This document shows, in pieces, positions 53,876 to 61,816 of a stretch of DNA of 64,000 bases. A program made the position numbers and the translations under genes. Position 1 is the stretch's first letter. The number at the start of each line of letters is the position of its first letter. The DNA is from Streptomyces sp. Go-475. GTDB taxonomy: Bacteria; Actinomycetota; Actinomycetes; Streptomycetales; Streptomycetaceae. Location of the stretch: positions 2,337,501 to 2,401,500 of the forward strand of contig NZ_CP026121.1 of NCBI RefSeq assembly GCF_003330845.1, read 5' to 3'. The notes under the pieces were generated by a model. That model made no database searches. It worked only from the letters and a program-made list of their open reading frames with translations, and was not told the DNA's origin.

Positions 53876-54375
53876 TGAGCCTTTTCCAGCCTCACCCTGA
53901 TGTGTGGTGAAGGACGAAGACGGCCTTGACCACCTCGGTGACGCGGTTGGCGCTGCAGCGGAGCTTCCGCGGGAGGCGCCAGCCCTTGAGGGCGGCCGTG
54001 GCTCACTCGCCGAGGCAGCGGATCTTGGCGTTGAGTCGAGCCGGGCAGAGCCAGCGACGCCCAGAGCAGTCGTCCGGAAGGATGCGAGCTGGGCGTAAGG
54101 GGCACCTCACCACAGTTGGGCCAGGGCGAGCGGGGGCTGACGTCCGGCAGGAAGGCGCCTCCACCGCGTTCCGATCTCCTGCCGTCGGACTGTCAGTTGC
54201 CTGGTCAGCAACCGCAGGGTGCGGCTGGACAGATCAATCGAGGACGGGTGGACAAGCAGGCGAAGCTCCTGGCGGACACAGGTGATCTTGATCGAGAGTC
54301 CGTCTACCAGGAGCTTCACCGTTGCGCAGAACAGTCCAACTCGCAGTCAGGCCTCGCTGGCCTGAAAAGGGCTCA
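53876..54375 (-). mobile_element. IS5-like element remnant, copy 1 (internally deleted)
   Basis: Imperfect terminal inverted repeats TGAGCCTTTTCCAGCC (53876-53891) and, on the other strand, TGAGCCCTTTTCAGGCC (54375-54359) bound 500 bp. On the minus strand the N-terminal part of an IS5-type transposase (IDLSSRTLRLLTRQLT, IGTRWRRLPAGRQ) is joined after a deletion and frameshift to the C-terminal part (IRCLGE-stop-ATAALKGWRLPRKLRCS, VTEVVKAVFVLHH). An in-frame TGA replaces an Arg codon. It cannot make transposase. It is homologous to the copy at 56791 in opposite orientation. Confidence 0.75.
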
Positions 54376-54452
54376 GTCTGTTGTTCTGCCCCAAATCGGG
54401 TGCCGGCTAGCTAGGGTAATCAGATGCGACGTCCACGGGGGTGTGCTGCTGC

Positions 54453-54632
54453 CTACTCCTCCTTGCCGCTGAACCACTCATGGCCTGCGATGAGTCCGAT
54501 GATCTGCACAAGCCGAAGCGTCCAGAAGATCCCCGTAAGCGTAGATCCCATCACCGGCTTACAAGCCTTGACGGCCCGCGATCCAGCACGCTGCACCTTC
54601 GCCCGCGGGCCTTCCTTCCGTTCGATTGCCAT
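54453..54632 (-). CDS. 59-aa peptide with one hydrophobic segment, divergent from lysR-type gene
   Basis: ATG 54632 follows GGGAG with a 7-nt spacer. The product starts MAIERKEGPRAKVQRAG (basic), has a hydrophobic stretch TLTGIFWTLRLVQIIGLIAG at 31-50, and ends HEWFSGKEE. The frame runs cleanly to TAG at 54453. No family is recognised. It lies back to back with the LysR gene across a 150-bp region with inverted repeats, the usual place for a LysR target, so it may be the regulated gene. Confidence 0.55.
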   Translation of the reverse strand: MAIERKEGPRAKVQRAGSRAVKACKPVMGSTLTGIFWTLRLVQIIGLIAGHEWFSGKEE

Positions 54633-54750
54633 TAGTGCACTCCCGTCACCGTTGCATCACCGCAGGCTGGCACCCTTGGTGGAAGTCCTCTTCGACTTAT
54701 CCCTATGCTCACGGGATTCTGAGCCTGGAGCAATGTCATGAAATTGCAGC

Positions 54751-54775
54751 GCACTAATGCCCGTAAGGCATAGGG
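54751..54775. promoter_or_regulatory. LysR-type operator (T-N11-A) in the divergent region
   Basis: ATGCC-CGTAA-GGCAT at 54757-54771 is a perfect palindrome of the T-N11-A type, 11 bp before the LysR ATG. GCACTAATG (54751-54759) recurs inverted at the small gene's start (54638-54630), and GCATAGGG (54768-54775) recurs inverted at 54701-54708. An ATG at 54757 also opens an eight-codon frame ending TGA overlapping the LysR ATG (TGATG). Confidence 0.55.
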
Positions 54776-54782
54776 GGAACTG

Positions 54783-55694
54783 ATGCCAGGAGTTGACCTT
54801 CGACAGCTGCAATACTTTATCACAGTGGCAACATGTGGATCTTATGTCGAAGCAGCTCGGCGACTATACATGACGCAACCAGCCCTATGGCGCCAGGTTA
54901 AGTCACTCGAAAAGGAACTTGGAGTTCCGCTATTTGAACGCGCCGGAAACAGGGTTTTCCTCACGACGGAAGGAGCCGTACTACTGAAACATGCACAGGA
55001 AGCACTTCAGTCAGTGGATCGATTCACATCGATGGCCGACAACCTAAGCAACAACTTGACAGGGGTGGTCCGATTCGGATGCTTCCCTGTACATATCGAG
55101 TACTTTCTGGCCCCTCTGATCGGCCGATTCCTGGCGGAGAACAAGCGAGTCAAAATGGAATTTTCCGGGCTAGAAGAAGGGCGCAGGGCAGACGTCGCAA
55201 GGAATCTCTACGAGGAGTTGCGAGAAGGTCGAATAGACATGTCGATGGCCCCTGGGCCAAGGGTGGACTTCGACGGTTTCAAAGTCTATCGAGTGCACGT
55301 CGTCGCCATGTTTCCAGAGGGTCACTCTCACTATGGATCTAAAGAAATACCCATCCGCAACTTGGCTGGAGAGCCGCTACTCACCACTCCGCGCGGCTAC
55401 TTCACGAGAATGGAGCTGGAACGTGGCGCCGCTAAGGCAGGTTTTCACTTAACGGTCACCGTCGAGAGCCCTAATTTGCGAGCCCTGCTTGCCCTTGGAA
55501 AGAACCGCGTAGGCATTCCTGTTGTGGCCGAGGACAATGTTCCAGTCAATGACGACTACAGAGGAAGTGTAGTTGTTTCACCAGATGGGCCTATTTTTAC
55601 GGACGTGTGGCTCCACTGGCGCAAGCAGAGTTTACCCCCGCCGGCCTCACTCCTCGCGGAATTAATCAGAGCCGAGGCCCAGCGATTTCAGTAA
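54783..55694 (+). CDS. LysR-family transcriptional regulator, 303 aa, lower GC
   Basis: N-terminal winged helix-turn-helix (AARRLYMTQPALWRQVKSLE, about 24-43) and a periplasmic-binding-protein-like effector domain from about residue 92. ATG has a GGGGGA site. Codon use is unlike the neighbours, with many A/T third positions and two TTA leucines near the end (55632, 55662), which in Streptomyces would need the bldA tRNA. It lies inside the IS-flanked segment, so it is a probable import. Convergent with the phosphogluconolactonase gene. Confidence 0.92.
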   Translation: MPGVDLRQLQYFITVATCGSYVEAARRLYMTQPALWRQVKSLEKELGVPLFERAGNRVFLTTEGAVLLKHAQEALQSVDRFTSMADNLSNNLTGVVRFGCFPVHIEYFLAPLIGRFLAENKRVKMEFSGLEEGRRADVARNLYEELREGRIDMSMAPGPRVDFDGFKVYRVHVVAMFPEGHSHYGSKEIPIRNLAGEPLLTTPRGYFTRMELERGAAKAGFHLTVTVESPNLRALLALGKNRVGIPVVAEDNVPVNDDYRGSVVVSPDGPIFTDVWLHWRKQSLPPPASLLAELIRAEAQRFQ

Positions 55695-55720
55695 CGCTGG
55701 GCCACACAGTCAGGCGCACA

Positions 55721-56452
55721 CTACAACTTCGCGCCGGCCGGCTTGTCGACGAACCAGATCACTTTCCCGCCCTGGGACTCAATCTCCCTCGCGACCCTGG
55801 CCACTGGAAGATGGGAGTTTCCTGCGTCGCTCAGTGCCTTGCCAAGCGCGTCCGCCTTTCCCGCGCCCGACACAAGGATGTGGCATGCCTTGACACCTCT
55901 CATCGCCTTCAGCGTTAGAGTCGCACGCTGCGGCGGCGGCTTCGGCGAATTATAAACGCTCGCAACCAGCCGATTCGCCTCTTCGATCTCTTCAAGTCCA
56001 GGAAAGAGTGAGAGAGTGTGCCCATCTTCGCCCATACCGAGCCACAGGAGGTCCAGCCTGGGGATTTCAGGAGATACCTGCGGAAGGTCACGGATGAGTA
56101 CCTCGTAATGGTCAGCCGCTTCTTGAGCAGTCACCGCCCCCGCAGGCTTTAGCAAATTTTCAGCAGTCAGGGGAAGGTGACGAAGTAGGTCCCGCTCGGC
56201 TTGCCCCCAATTGGATTCACTGTCGTCCAGAGCGACGCACCGTTCATCACCCATACCAATGTTGACACGTGACCAATCAACCACATCGGGCTGGCCGGCG
56301 ATCAGCCTGTAGGCCGCACCAGGAGTCCTACCGCCGGTGAGGATCCACGTCACGCGCTCGTTCTCGGCCAGTCCGTCTTTGATCGTCTGAAGTGCCATCT
56401 GTGCCGCAGACTCCGCCAGTGCCGTCGAGTCGTCGAAGGTCAACAGTTCCAT
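55721..56452 (-). CDS. pgl: 6-phosphogluconolactonase, 243 aa, lower GC
   Basis: DevB/Pgl family: WILTGGRTPGAAYR, a GDERCVALDD active-site segment, and LLWLGMGEDGHTLSLFPG. It hydrolyses 6-phosphogluconolactone in the oxidative pentose phosphate pathway. ATG 56452 has a GGAGGA site. It is isolated from any other pathway gene and lies in the IS-flanked segment, so it is likely a second, acquired copy beside the one expected in the core zwf operon (not in this window). Confidence 0.9.
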   Translation of the reverse strand: MELLTFDDSTALAESAAQMALQTIKDGLAENERVTWILTGGRTPGAAYRLIAGQPDVVDWSRVNIGMGDERCVALDDSESNWGQAERDLLRHLPLTAENLLKPAGAVTAQEAADHYEVLIRDLPQVSPEIPRLDLLWLGMGEDGHTLSLFPGLEEIEEANRLVASVYNSPKPPPQRATLTLKAMRGVKACHILVSGAGKADALGKALSDAGNSHLPVARVAREIESQGGKVIWFVDKPAGAKL

Positions 56453-56790
56453 GATTCCTCCAGAATGTTGGCGATTTTTCTCCGCGCGCACATGATAGCG
56501 ACGCCGCGTCCCCAACCGCATCGGCCCTTTAGGCAGAGTCTCTATGCTTCGGAGGCATAAGCTGGGACAGTCATAGGCTGATCCTGTGATGTCCCAGGTG
56601 AGGATAACGTTTCTTCATCTGACAGAGAAGGCTGTCCAACCCAGCTGCGCGGGCTTTGATCATGACTTCCGGCCGGTCATGCCCACGACCAGGCAGCTGG
56701 TGGTTACGAGTAATGGTTTAACCTCGCACTTAAATCCGCTACTGATCACAGAAGGCCGAGCAGAGGAAAAGCTCTGCCCGACTGACCTTA
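56453..56790. other. non-coding lower-GC stretch between pgl and IS copy 2
   Basis: Contains the pgl upstream region, several short inverted repeats (for example GCAGAG/CTCTGC, 56760-56777) and one 76-codon plus-strand frame (56586) that runs into the IS remnant and has no homology I recognise. I see no reliable gene. Confidence 0.5.
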
Positions 56791-56991
56791 ACTCTTTTCA
56801 GGCTGGCGATCCCTGACTGCGCGCTGGACTGTCCTGCGCAACGGCGGAGCTCCTGATGGACGGGTTCTCAGGCGATGGAAACGTCGCCACAACACCGTCC
56901 ACGCCAGATCCGCTGCCTCGGCGAGCGGGCTACGGCCACCCTCAAGGGCTGGCGCCTCCCGCGGAAGCTCCGCTGCAGTACCCACGATTAG
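56791..56991 (+). mobile_element. IS5-like element remnant, copy 2 (heavily deleted)
   Basis: Starts with ACTCTTTTCAGGCTGGCG, and then CCTGACTGCG, GGACTGT-CTGCGCAACGG and AGCTCCTG match the 5' end of copy 1 (read on its own strand) nearly base for base. It then jumps to the transposase C-terminal part QIRCLGERATATLKGWRLPRKLRCS, ending at TAG 56989-56991. The 3' terminal repeat is missing. Orientation is opposite to copy 1. Confidence 0.75.
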
Positions 56992-57050
56992 ACCCGGACG
57001 CTTTGTTGAGCGCGACAACAGAGCCGCTGACCTGCGGAAATACTGAGCGG

Positions 57051-57464
57051 CAGACGAGTCGGGCTGTACGCCGGGTTCTGTTCCCCGGTTCCCTCGCGGG
57101 AGCCGGGGCGACGGCCATCCATCTAGGGCCGGCGTTGCCGTCGGCCTCGTGCGGTCTACCCGCGGACTCGGGCGGGCAGCCCTCGAACGTCCGCGCAGAG
57201 CCGTCTTTTACAACGGCTCCTCTTGACCTTGCTCCGGGTGGGGTTTACCTAGCTGCCCAGGTCACCCTGGGCACTGGTGGTCTCTTACACCGCCGTTTCA
57301 CCCTTACCGAGGGCCGGAGCCCTCGGCGGTTTGTTTTCTGTGGCACTGTCCCGCGGGTCACCCCGGGTGGCTGTTAGCCACCACCCTGCCCTGTGGAGCC
57401 CGGACGTTCCTCGGGAAGCTCCCCGTCAGGGGGACTCCACGCGGCCGTCCGCCCGGCTCGTCTG
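57051..57464 (-). ncRNA. rnpB: RNase P RNA, bacterial type A
   Basis: Catalytic RNA that matures tRNA 5' ends. Read on the minus strand, the 5' and 3' ends pair (CAGACGAG at 57464 with CTCGTCTG at 57058-57051, stem P1). Conserved core blocks are present in order: GAGGAACGTCCGGGCTCC, ACAGGGCAG, GCCACAGAAAAC, GGGTGAAACGG, GTAAGAGACCACC, GGTAAACCCC, GGTAGACCGCACGAGG, CCTAGATGGATGGCC and ACAGAACCCGGCGTACAG. The 5' end is placed by the P1 pairing and may be off by a few bases. Its 5' 39 nt overlap the end of the DMT transporter gene on the same strand. Confidence 0.96.
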
Positions 57465-58373
57465 CCGTGTCGACCATGGTACCCGGCGTGGTGCGGGCTT
57501 CGGCGCCGCGGCCGTGGCCAGGACCGAGCCGGCCAGGATGAGGGCGAAGGCGGCCAGTACGGTCGGGGTCAGGTGCTCGTCCAGGAAGACCGCGCCCGCC
57601 GCCACCGCGACCGCCGGGTTGACGTACGTGATGACCGACGCGCGGGTCGGGCCGACCTCCTTGATCAGTTCCAGGAAGGTCACGAAGGCGATGGCCGTGC
57701 AGACGACGCCCAGGGCCGCCAGGGCGGCGAGGGTCTCGGGGGAGGGAAGCGTCGCGGGGCGGGAGGTGATGGCCGCGGGGGCGTAGATGAGGGCCGTCAG
57801 AGCCAGGCAGGGCGTGATGAGGTGCAGGGTCGGGACGTCCTTGAGGTGGCGGCTGGCGATCAGCGGGGCCGTGGCGTAGCCGACGACCGTCACCAGGACC
57901 TCCGCCAGCGAGAAGGCGTCGCCGCCGGTCAGGTGCGGGACGGTGAGGACGCCGACTCCGGCCAGGCCCAGCGCGAGGCCGGTGATGCGGCGGGCGCCCA
58001 GCGACTCGGCCGCGCCGAAGAAGCGGGAGAGGATGACCGCGACGATCGGTACGCCCGCTATCAGCAGGCCCGCGGTGGAGCTGGAGAGGTGGCGTTCGGC
58101 GTCGGTCAGGGTGTACCAGGGGCCGACGATCTCGATGACCGCGAAGGCCAGCATCGGCTTCCAGTGCGTGCGGACGGTGCGTGTCAGGCCCGGCTGGCGC
58201 AGGGCGAAGGGGAGGAGGAGGGCGGCGCCGAGGGCGCAGCGCGCGAACACCACCGCCGACGGGGACAGGTCGTCCACCGCCACCTTGATCAGCAGATAGG
58301 GAATGCCCCAGACCACTCCCATCAGGGAGAACAGGAACCAGCCGCGTGCAGTCATGCGCTGAGTCTCCGTCAT
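57426..58373 (-). CDS. EamA/DMT-family transporter, 315 aa
   Basis: Ten hydrophobic segments in two EamA repeats, starting RGWFLFSLMGVVWGIPYLLIK in all but the first residues. It probably exports amino acids or small metabolites. ATG 58373 lies one base after the AraC gene's stop (TGA-G-ATG), so the two are coupled; ATG 58355 is a less likely start. The last 13 codons overlap the 5' end of rnpB. Confidence 0.9.
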   Translation of the reverse strand: MTETQRMTARGWFLFSLMGVVWGIPYLLIKVAVDDLSPSAVVFARCALGAALLLPFALRQPGLTRTVRTHWKPMLAFAVIEIVGPWYTLTDAERHLSSSTAGLLIAGVPIVAVILSRFFGAAESLGARRITGLALGLAGVGVLTVPHLTGGDAFSLAEVLVTVVGYATAPLIASRHLKDVPTLHLITPCLALTALIYAPAAITSRPATLPSPETLAALAALGVVCTAIAFVTFLELIKEVGPTRASVITYVNPAVAVAAGAVFLDEHLTPTVLAAFALILAGSVLATAAAPKPAPRRVPWSTRQTSRADGRVESP

Positions 58374-58374
58374 C

Positions 58375-59202
58375 TCAGCCTGCCGCGTCTTGAACGCTGT
58401 TGCGGTAGGCCGCCGGGGTCACGCCCAGCACGCGGCGGAACCAGCGGGTGAGGTGCGCCTGGTCGGCGAAGCCGACGAGACCCGCGACCTCGGCGGGGCG
58501 CAGGCCGGAGTCCAGGAGGCGGCGGGCCCGGGACACGCGGTGCTGGGCGAGCCAGGCGTAGGGCGGCACGCCCGTCGCCGTGCGGAAGGCGCGCAGGAGC
58601 TGGTAGCGGGAGAGGCCGAGGTCGGTGGCGAGGTCGGCCAGGGACGGGGGTTCCAGCAGTTCGTCCGCGAGGCGGTCGCGTACGGTCCTGGCGATGTGGT
58701 CGGCGCCCGGCACGGTGTCGCTCACCGCTCGGGCCGTGGAGTGACGGTGGGCCAGGGCCGTGAGCAGCCAGGGCAGCCGGGACTCGGCTTCCAGCGGGTC
58801 GGGGCAGGCGCTGATGTCGGTGTGGGCGGCGCGCAGGGCGGTGGCGAGTTCCGGGTCGTGCAGGACGGGGTCGCGGAAGTGGGGCAGGACGCCGAGGGTG
58901 CCGTCGGTGAGCAGGGCCGGGTCGGCGTAGAGGGCCTGGTAGGCGTAGCCGTCGGCGGCGGCCGGGCCGCCGGTGTGCATCTCGCCGGGCTCCAGGACGA
59001 CGATCGAGCCGGGGTAGGAGTGGATGTGCCCGCCTCGGTAGGCGATGACCTCGGAGCCGCCGACGGTGACGCCGACCGTGAACTCGTCGTGCGCGTGCGG
59101 GGCGTAGACGTGCTGGTCGAAGCGGGCGGTGAGGAGGTCCAGGGGCGGGCCGCCACGGCCCAGGCGTGCTCTGGTCCAGCTGGCCTTTTCTCGTATCCCC
59201 AT
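58375..59202 (-). CDS. AraC-family regulator, 275 aa
   Basis: N-terminal cupin sensor (HAHDEFTVGV, GEMHTGGP metal-like residues) and two C-terminal helix-turn-helix motifs (LADLATDLGLSRYQLLRAF and VAGLVGFADQAHLTRWF), ending in the family motif GVTPAAYR. It is first gene of an operon with the DMT transporter and probably activates it. The effector is likely the exported compound (inference). Confidence 0.93.
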   Translation of the reverse strand: MGIREKASWTRARLGRGGPPLDLLTARFDQHVYAPHAHDEFTVGVTVGGSEVIAYRGGHIHSYPGSIVVLEPGEMHTGGPAAADGYAYQALYADPALLTDGTLGVLPHFRDPVLHDPELATALRAAHTDISACPDPLEAESRLPWLLTALAHRHSTARAVSDTVPGADHIARTVRDRLADELLEPPSLADLATDLGLSRYQLLRAFRTATGVPPYAWLAQHRVSRARRLLDSGLRPAEVAGLVGFADQAHLTRWFRRVLGVTPAAYRNSVQDAAG

Positions 59203-59225
59203 GACGCACCCCCCGGCCCAGGGGA

Positions 59226-59480
59226 TCAGAGGAGGTCCGCGGTGTCCAGGTCGAAGGCGAACGGTTCCGAAAGAGTGACGGGCTTGCCGAAGGGGCGGGC
59301 GCAGTGCTCGCGGTAGTCGTCGTCCTTCGGGTCGCTGAGGACCGTCCTGAGCCGAGTCCCGGTCGACGCGCAGGTAGAGGGGGATTCCGGCCCGGGCGTA
59401 GCAGCGGCGCTTGGCTTCGCGGACTTGATCACTTGCCTCACGATGCGGCTGATGTACTTCTCGTGATCCCCATCCGGCCC
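59226..59480 (-). pseudogene. Uma2-family endonuclease remnant, C-terminal part with frameshifts
   Basis: Three minus-strand pieces join in alternate frames: HEKYISRI, then REAKRRCYARAGIPLYLRVD (the Uma2 core with its conserved Tyr-Ala and Pro-x-Tyr), then a return to the first frame for PFGKPVTLSEPFAFDLDT before the stop at 59226. The N-terminal half is absent. Uma2 (PD-(D/E)XK) genes are common in Streptomyces; this one is dead. Confidence 0.65.
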
Positions 59481-59558
59481 TCCTGCCGGTGGGATCGGGG
59501 TCCGTTCCCTCGATCGTGGCACACGGCCAACGCCGCCGTCAGGCACCGATCCGCGTGC

Positions 59559-59579
59559 TTGACCCTGCCGCAGCGTCAA
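59559..59579 (+). promoter_or_regulatory. MerR-type promoter dyad
   Basis: TTGAC (59559-59563) and GTCAA (59575-59579) form a dyad 16 bp before the MerR gene. The left arm doubles as the -35 box, the arrangement used by MerR activators with stretched spacers. Likely autoregulation. Confidence 0.55.
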
Positions 59580-59595
59580 CGTCTTCACTGGTGGC

Positions 59596-60351
59596 ATGCG
59601 GATCGGAGAACTGGCCGGGGTCGTCGGCGTCACCACGCGGGCCGTGCGGCATTACCACCATCTGGGGCTGCTGGCCGAGCCGGAGCGGCGGGCCAACGGG
59701 TATCGGGAGTACACCCTGCGGCACGCCGTCGTGCTGGCGCGGATCCGGCGGCTGACGGAGCTGGGGCTGGGGCTCGCCGAGGTGCGGGACGTGCTCGCGG
59801 ACGACGCCGGGAAGGACCTCGTCGAGGTGCTGACCGAGCTGGACGAGGATCTGGCGCGGCAGGAGGAGGCGATCCGGGAGCGGCGGGGGCGGTTGCGGGC
59901 GCTGCTGGAGGCGGAGGGCGGGCTGCCGGCCGAGGGGCCGGTGTCGCCCGAGCTGGCCGCGCTGTTCGCCGGGACCGCGCATCTCACGGAGAGTCCCATG
60001 GCGGTGAAGGACCGCGAGATCATCGCCTTTCTGGAGACCTCCATGCCCGACGAGGCGCGGGAGCGGATGGTGGCGTCGATCGGGGAGGCGCTGGGGAGTC
60101 CGGAGGCCGTGGCGCGGGCCGGGGTGGCGTACGCGCTGCTGGATGCCCTCGCGGATGCCGCGCCGGACGATCCGCGGGTCGAGGAGGCGGCCCGGGCGCT
60201 CGCCGGCTGCATTCCCCCGGGGCTGTTCCCGGAGGTCGGGGACCTCGACCACGACGACAGCGTCCTGCGCGCGTTCTACGACGACCTGGCCCCGGCGCAG
60301 GCCGAGGCGATCCGCCGTACGCTGCGGATCCTCGCCGAGGAGCGGCGATGA
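59596..60351 (+). CDS. MerR-family regulator, 251 aa
   Basis: N-terminal MerR helix-turn-helix (RIGELAGVVGVTTRAVRHYH) and dimerisation coiled coil (about 75-110). A larger helical C-terminal domain without cysteines for metal suggests an organic ligand. Its stop overlaps the next gene's start (ATGA). A typical TTGAC/GTCAA operator lies directly upstream. Confidence 0.92.
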   Translation: MRIGELAGVVGVTTRAVRHYHHLGLLAEPERRANGYREYTLRHAVVLARIRRLTELGLGLAEVRDVLADDAGKDLVEVLTELDEDLARQEEAIRERRGRLRALLEAEGGLPAEGPVSPELAALFAGTAHLTESPMAVKDREIIAFLETSMPDEARERMVASIGEALGSPEAVARAGVAYALLDALADAAPDDPRVEEAARALAGCIPPGLFPEVGDLDHDDSVLRAFYDDLAPAQAEAIRRTLRILAEERR

Positions 60352-60926
60352 GGGTCGCGCGGCTGCTGGTCCGGCACGAGGTGCGGGTGCTGGTGAGTCT
60401 CGTGCTGTGGGTGGCGCGGCGTACACACGGCACGAAGAGCGGGCGGGCCTTCGGGTACGCGCGCGGGCAGGGCGCGATGATGGCCGGCTTCGCGTTCGTG
60501 TGCGTGGTGGAGACGGTGGCGATGTCCGTGCTGCTGCGGGACTTCCCGACCGCGCACGCGGTGCTCCTCTTCCTGGACGTGTACGGCGTCGTGGTCGTCG
60601 TCGGGCTGCACGCCGCGTCCGTCGTACGGCCGCACGTGCTGGACCTCGAGGGCGGCTCGCTGCGGATACGGCGGTACGTGCACGTCGATCTGCGTGTGCC
60701 GCTGGAGCGGATCGCCTCGGTGCGGCGCGAGCTGCGGCTGACGCACGAGCCGGCCGACGGCGAGCTGGACGTCGAGGTCGGTTCCCGGACCAGCGTCACG
60801 CTCGAACTGACCGAGCCGGTCGCCCACGTCACCTTCTTCGGCCGGCGCCGCGAGGTCCGGGTCGTCCGCTTCCACGCCGACGACGCCGACGGCCTGGTCC
60901 GCGCCCTCGGGCGGGCGCGCGTCTGA
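60348..60926 (+). CDS. membrane protein of unknown function, 192 aa
   Basis: Two hydrophobic segments (about residues 44-60 and 70-92), then a soluble beta-rich part resembling a PH-like domain (SLRIRRYVHVDLRVPLERI). Translationally coupled to the MerR gene by ATGA overlap, so it is probably the regulated partner. No family recognised. Confidence 0.85.
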   Translation: MRVARLLVRHEVRVLVSLVLWVARRTHGTKSGRAFGYARGQGAMMAGFAFVCVVETVAMSVLLRDFPTAHAVLLFLDVYGVVVVVGLHAASVVRPHVLDLEGGSLRIRRYVHVDLRVPLERIASVRRELRLTHEPADGELDVEVGSRTSVTLELTEPVAHVTFFGRRREVRVVRFHADDADGLVRALGRARV

Positions 60927-60969
60927 GGCCCCGTACGCTGTCGGCTGCAGTTCGATCGAAGGAGTACGC

Positions 60970-61752
60970 GTGCTTGTCCTGCTGCCGCCGTCCGAAGGAA
61001 AGGCATCGTCCGGCCGTGGTGCGCCGCTGAAGCCGGAGTCGCTGTCGCTGCCGGGGCTCGCCGGGGCCCGGGAGGCCGTCCTCACCGAGCTGGTCGAGCT
61101 GTGCTCCGGCGACGAGGACAAGGCGCGTGAGGTGCTCGGGCTGAGCGAGGGGCTGCGGGGCGAGGTCGCGAAGAACGCGGAGCTGCGGACGGCGGGGGCG
61201 CGGCCGGCCGGGGAGATCTACACGGGCGTGCTGTACGACGCCCTCGGTCTGGCGTCCCTGGACGCGGCCGCCAAGCGGCGTGCCGCGCGGTCGCTGCTGG
61301 TGTTCTCGGGGCTGTGGGGGGCGGTCCGGGTGACGGACCGGATTCCGTCGTACCGGTGCTCGATGGGGGTGAGGCTGCCGGGTCTGGGGGCGCTGGGGGC
61401 GCACTGGCGTACGCCGATGGCGTCGGTGCTTCCCGAGGTGGCCGGGGGCGGGCTGGTGCTGGATCTGCGGTCGGCCGCGTACGCCGCCGCGTGGAAGCCG
61501 AAGGGCGAGGTGGCCGGGCGGACGGCGACCGTGCGGGTGCTGCACGCGCCGACCCGGAAGGTGGTCAGCCACTTCAACAAGGCGACGAAGGGGCGGATCG
61601 TGCGCAGCCTGCTGACCGCCGGGGCGGTCCCGGGGTCGCCGTCCGAGCTGGTGGAGGCGCTGCGGGACCTCGGGTACGTCGTGGAGGCGACGGCGCCGGT
61701 GAAGGCGGGGCAGGCGTGGTCGCTGGATGTGCTGGTGGACGAGGTGCACTGA
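60970..61752 (+). CDS. yaaA: peroxide stress protein YaaA (DUF328), 260 aa
   Basis: Opens MLVLLPPSEGKASSGRGAP, the hallmark of YaaA/DUF328, with later NKATKGRIVR. YaaA lowers free iron and DNA damage during peroxide stress in E. coli. GTG 60970 has a GAAGGAG site. It stands alone between the membrane protein and the aldolase gene. Confidence 0.93.
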   Translation: MLVLLPPSEGKASSGRGAPLKPESLSLPGLAGAREAVLTELVELCSGDEDKAREVLGLSEGLRGEVAKNAELRTAGARPAGEIYTGVLYDALGLASLDAAAKRRAARSLLVFSGLWGAVRVTDRIPSYRCSMGVRLPGLGALGAHWRTPMASVLPEVAGGGLVLDLRSAAYAAAWKPKGEVAGRTATVRVLHAPTRKVVSHFNKATKGRIVRSLLTAGAVPGSPSELVEALRDLGYVVEATAPVKAGQAWSLDVLVDEVH

Positions 61753-61816
61753 CACCCGTTGCGGCATGCGCAATGGCCTTTGCGCAGGCTGCTCGACCGA
61801 CGGCAGGATGAGCGGC

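Noticed and set aside
54424..54741. 105-codon plus-strand frame
   Set aside because: Lies opposite the better supported 59-codon minus-strand gene, which has a proper ribosome site and a hydrophobic segment.
56586..56816. 76-codon plus-strand frame between pgl and IS copy 2
   Set aside because: Runs into the IS remnant, has no good ribosome site and no recognisable sequence; kept only as part of a gene-free stretch.
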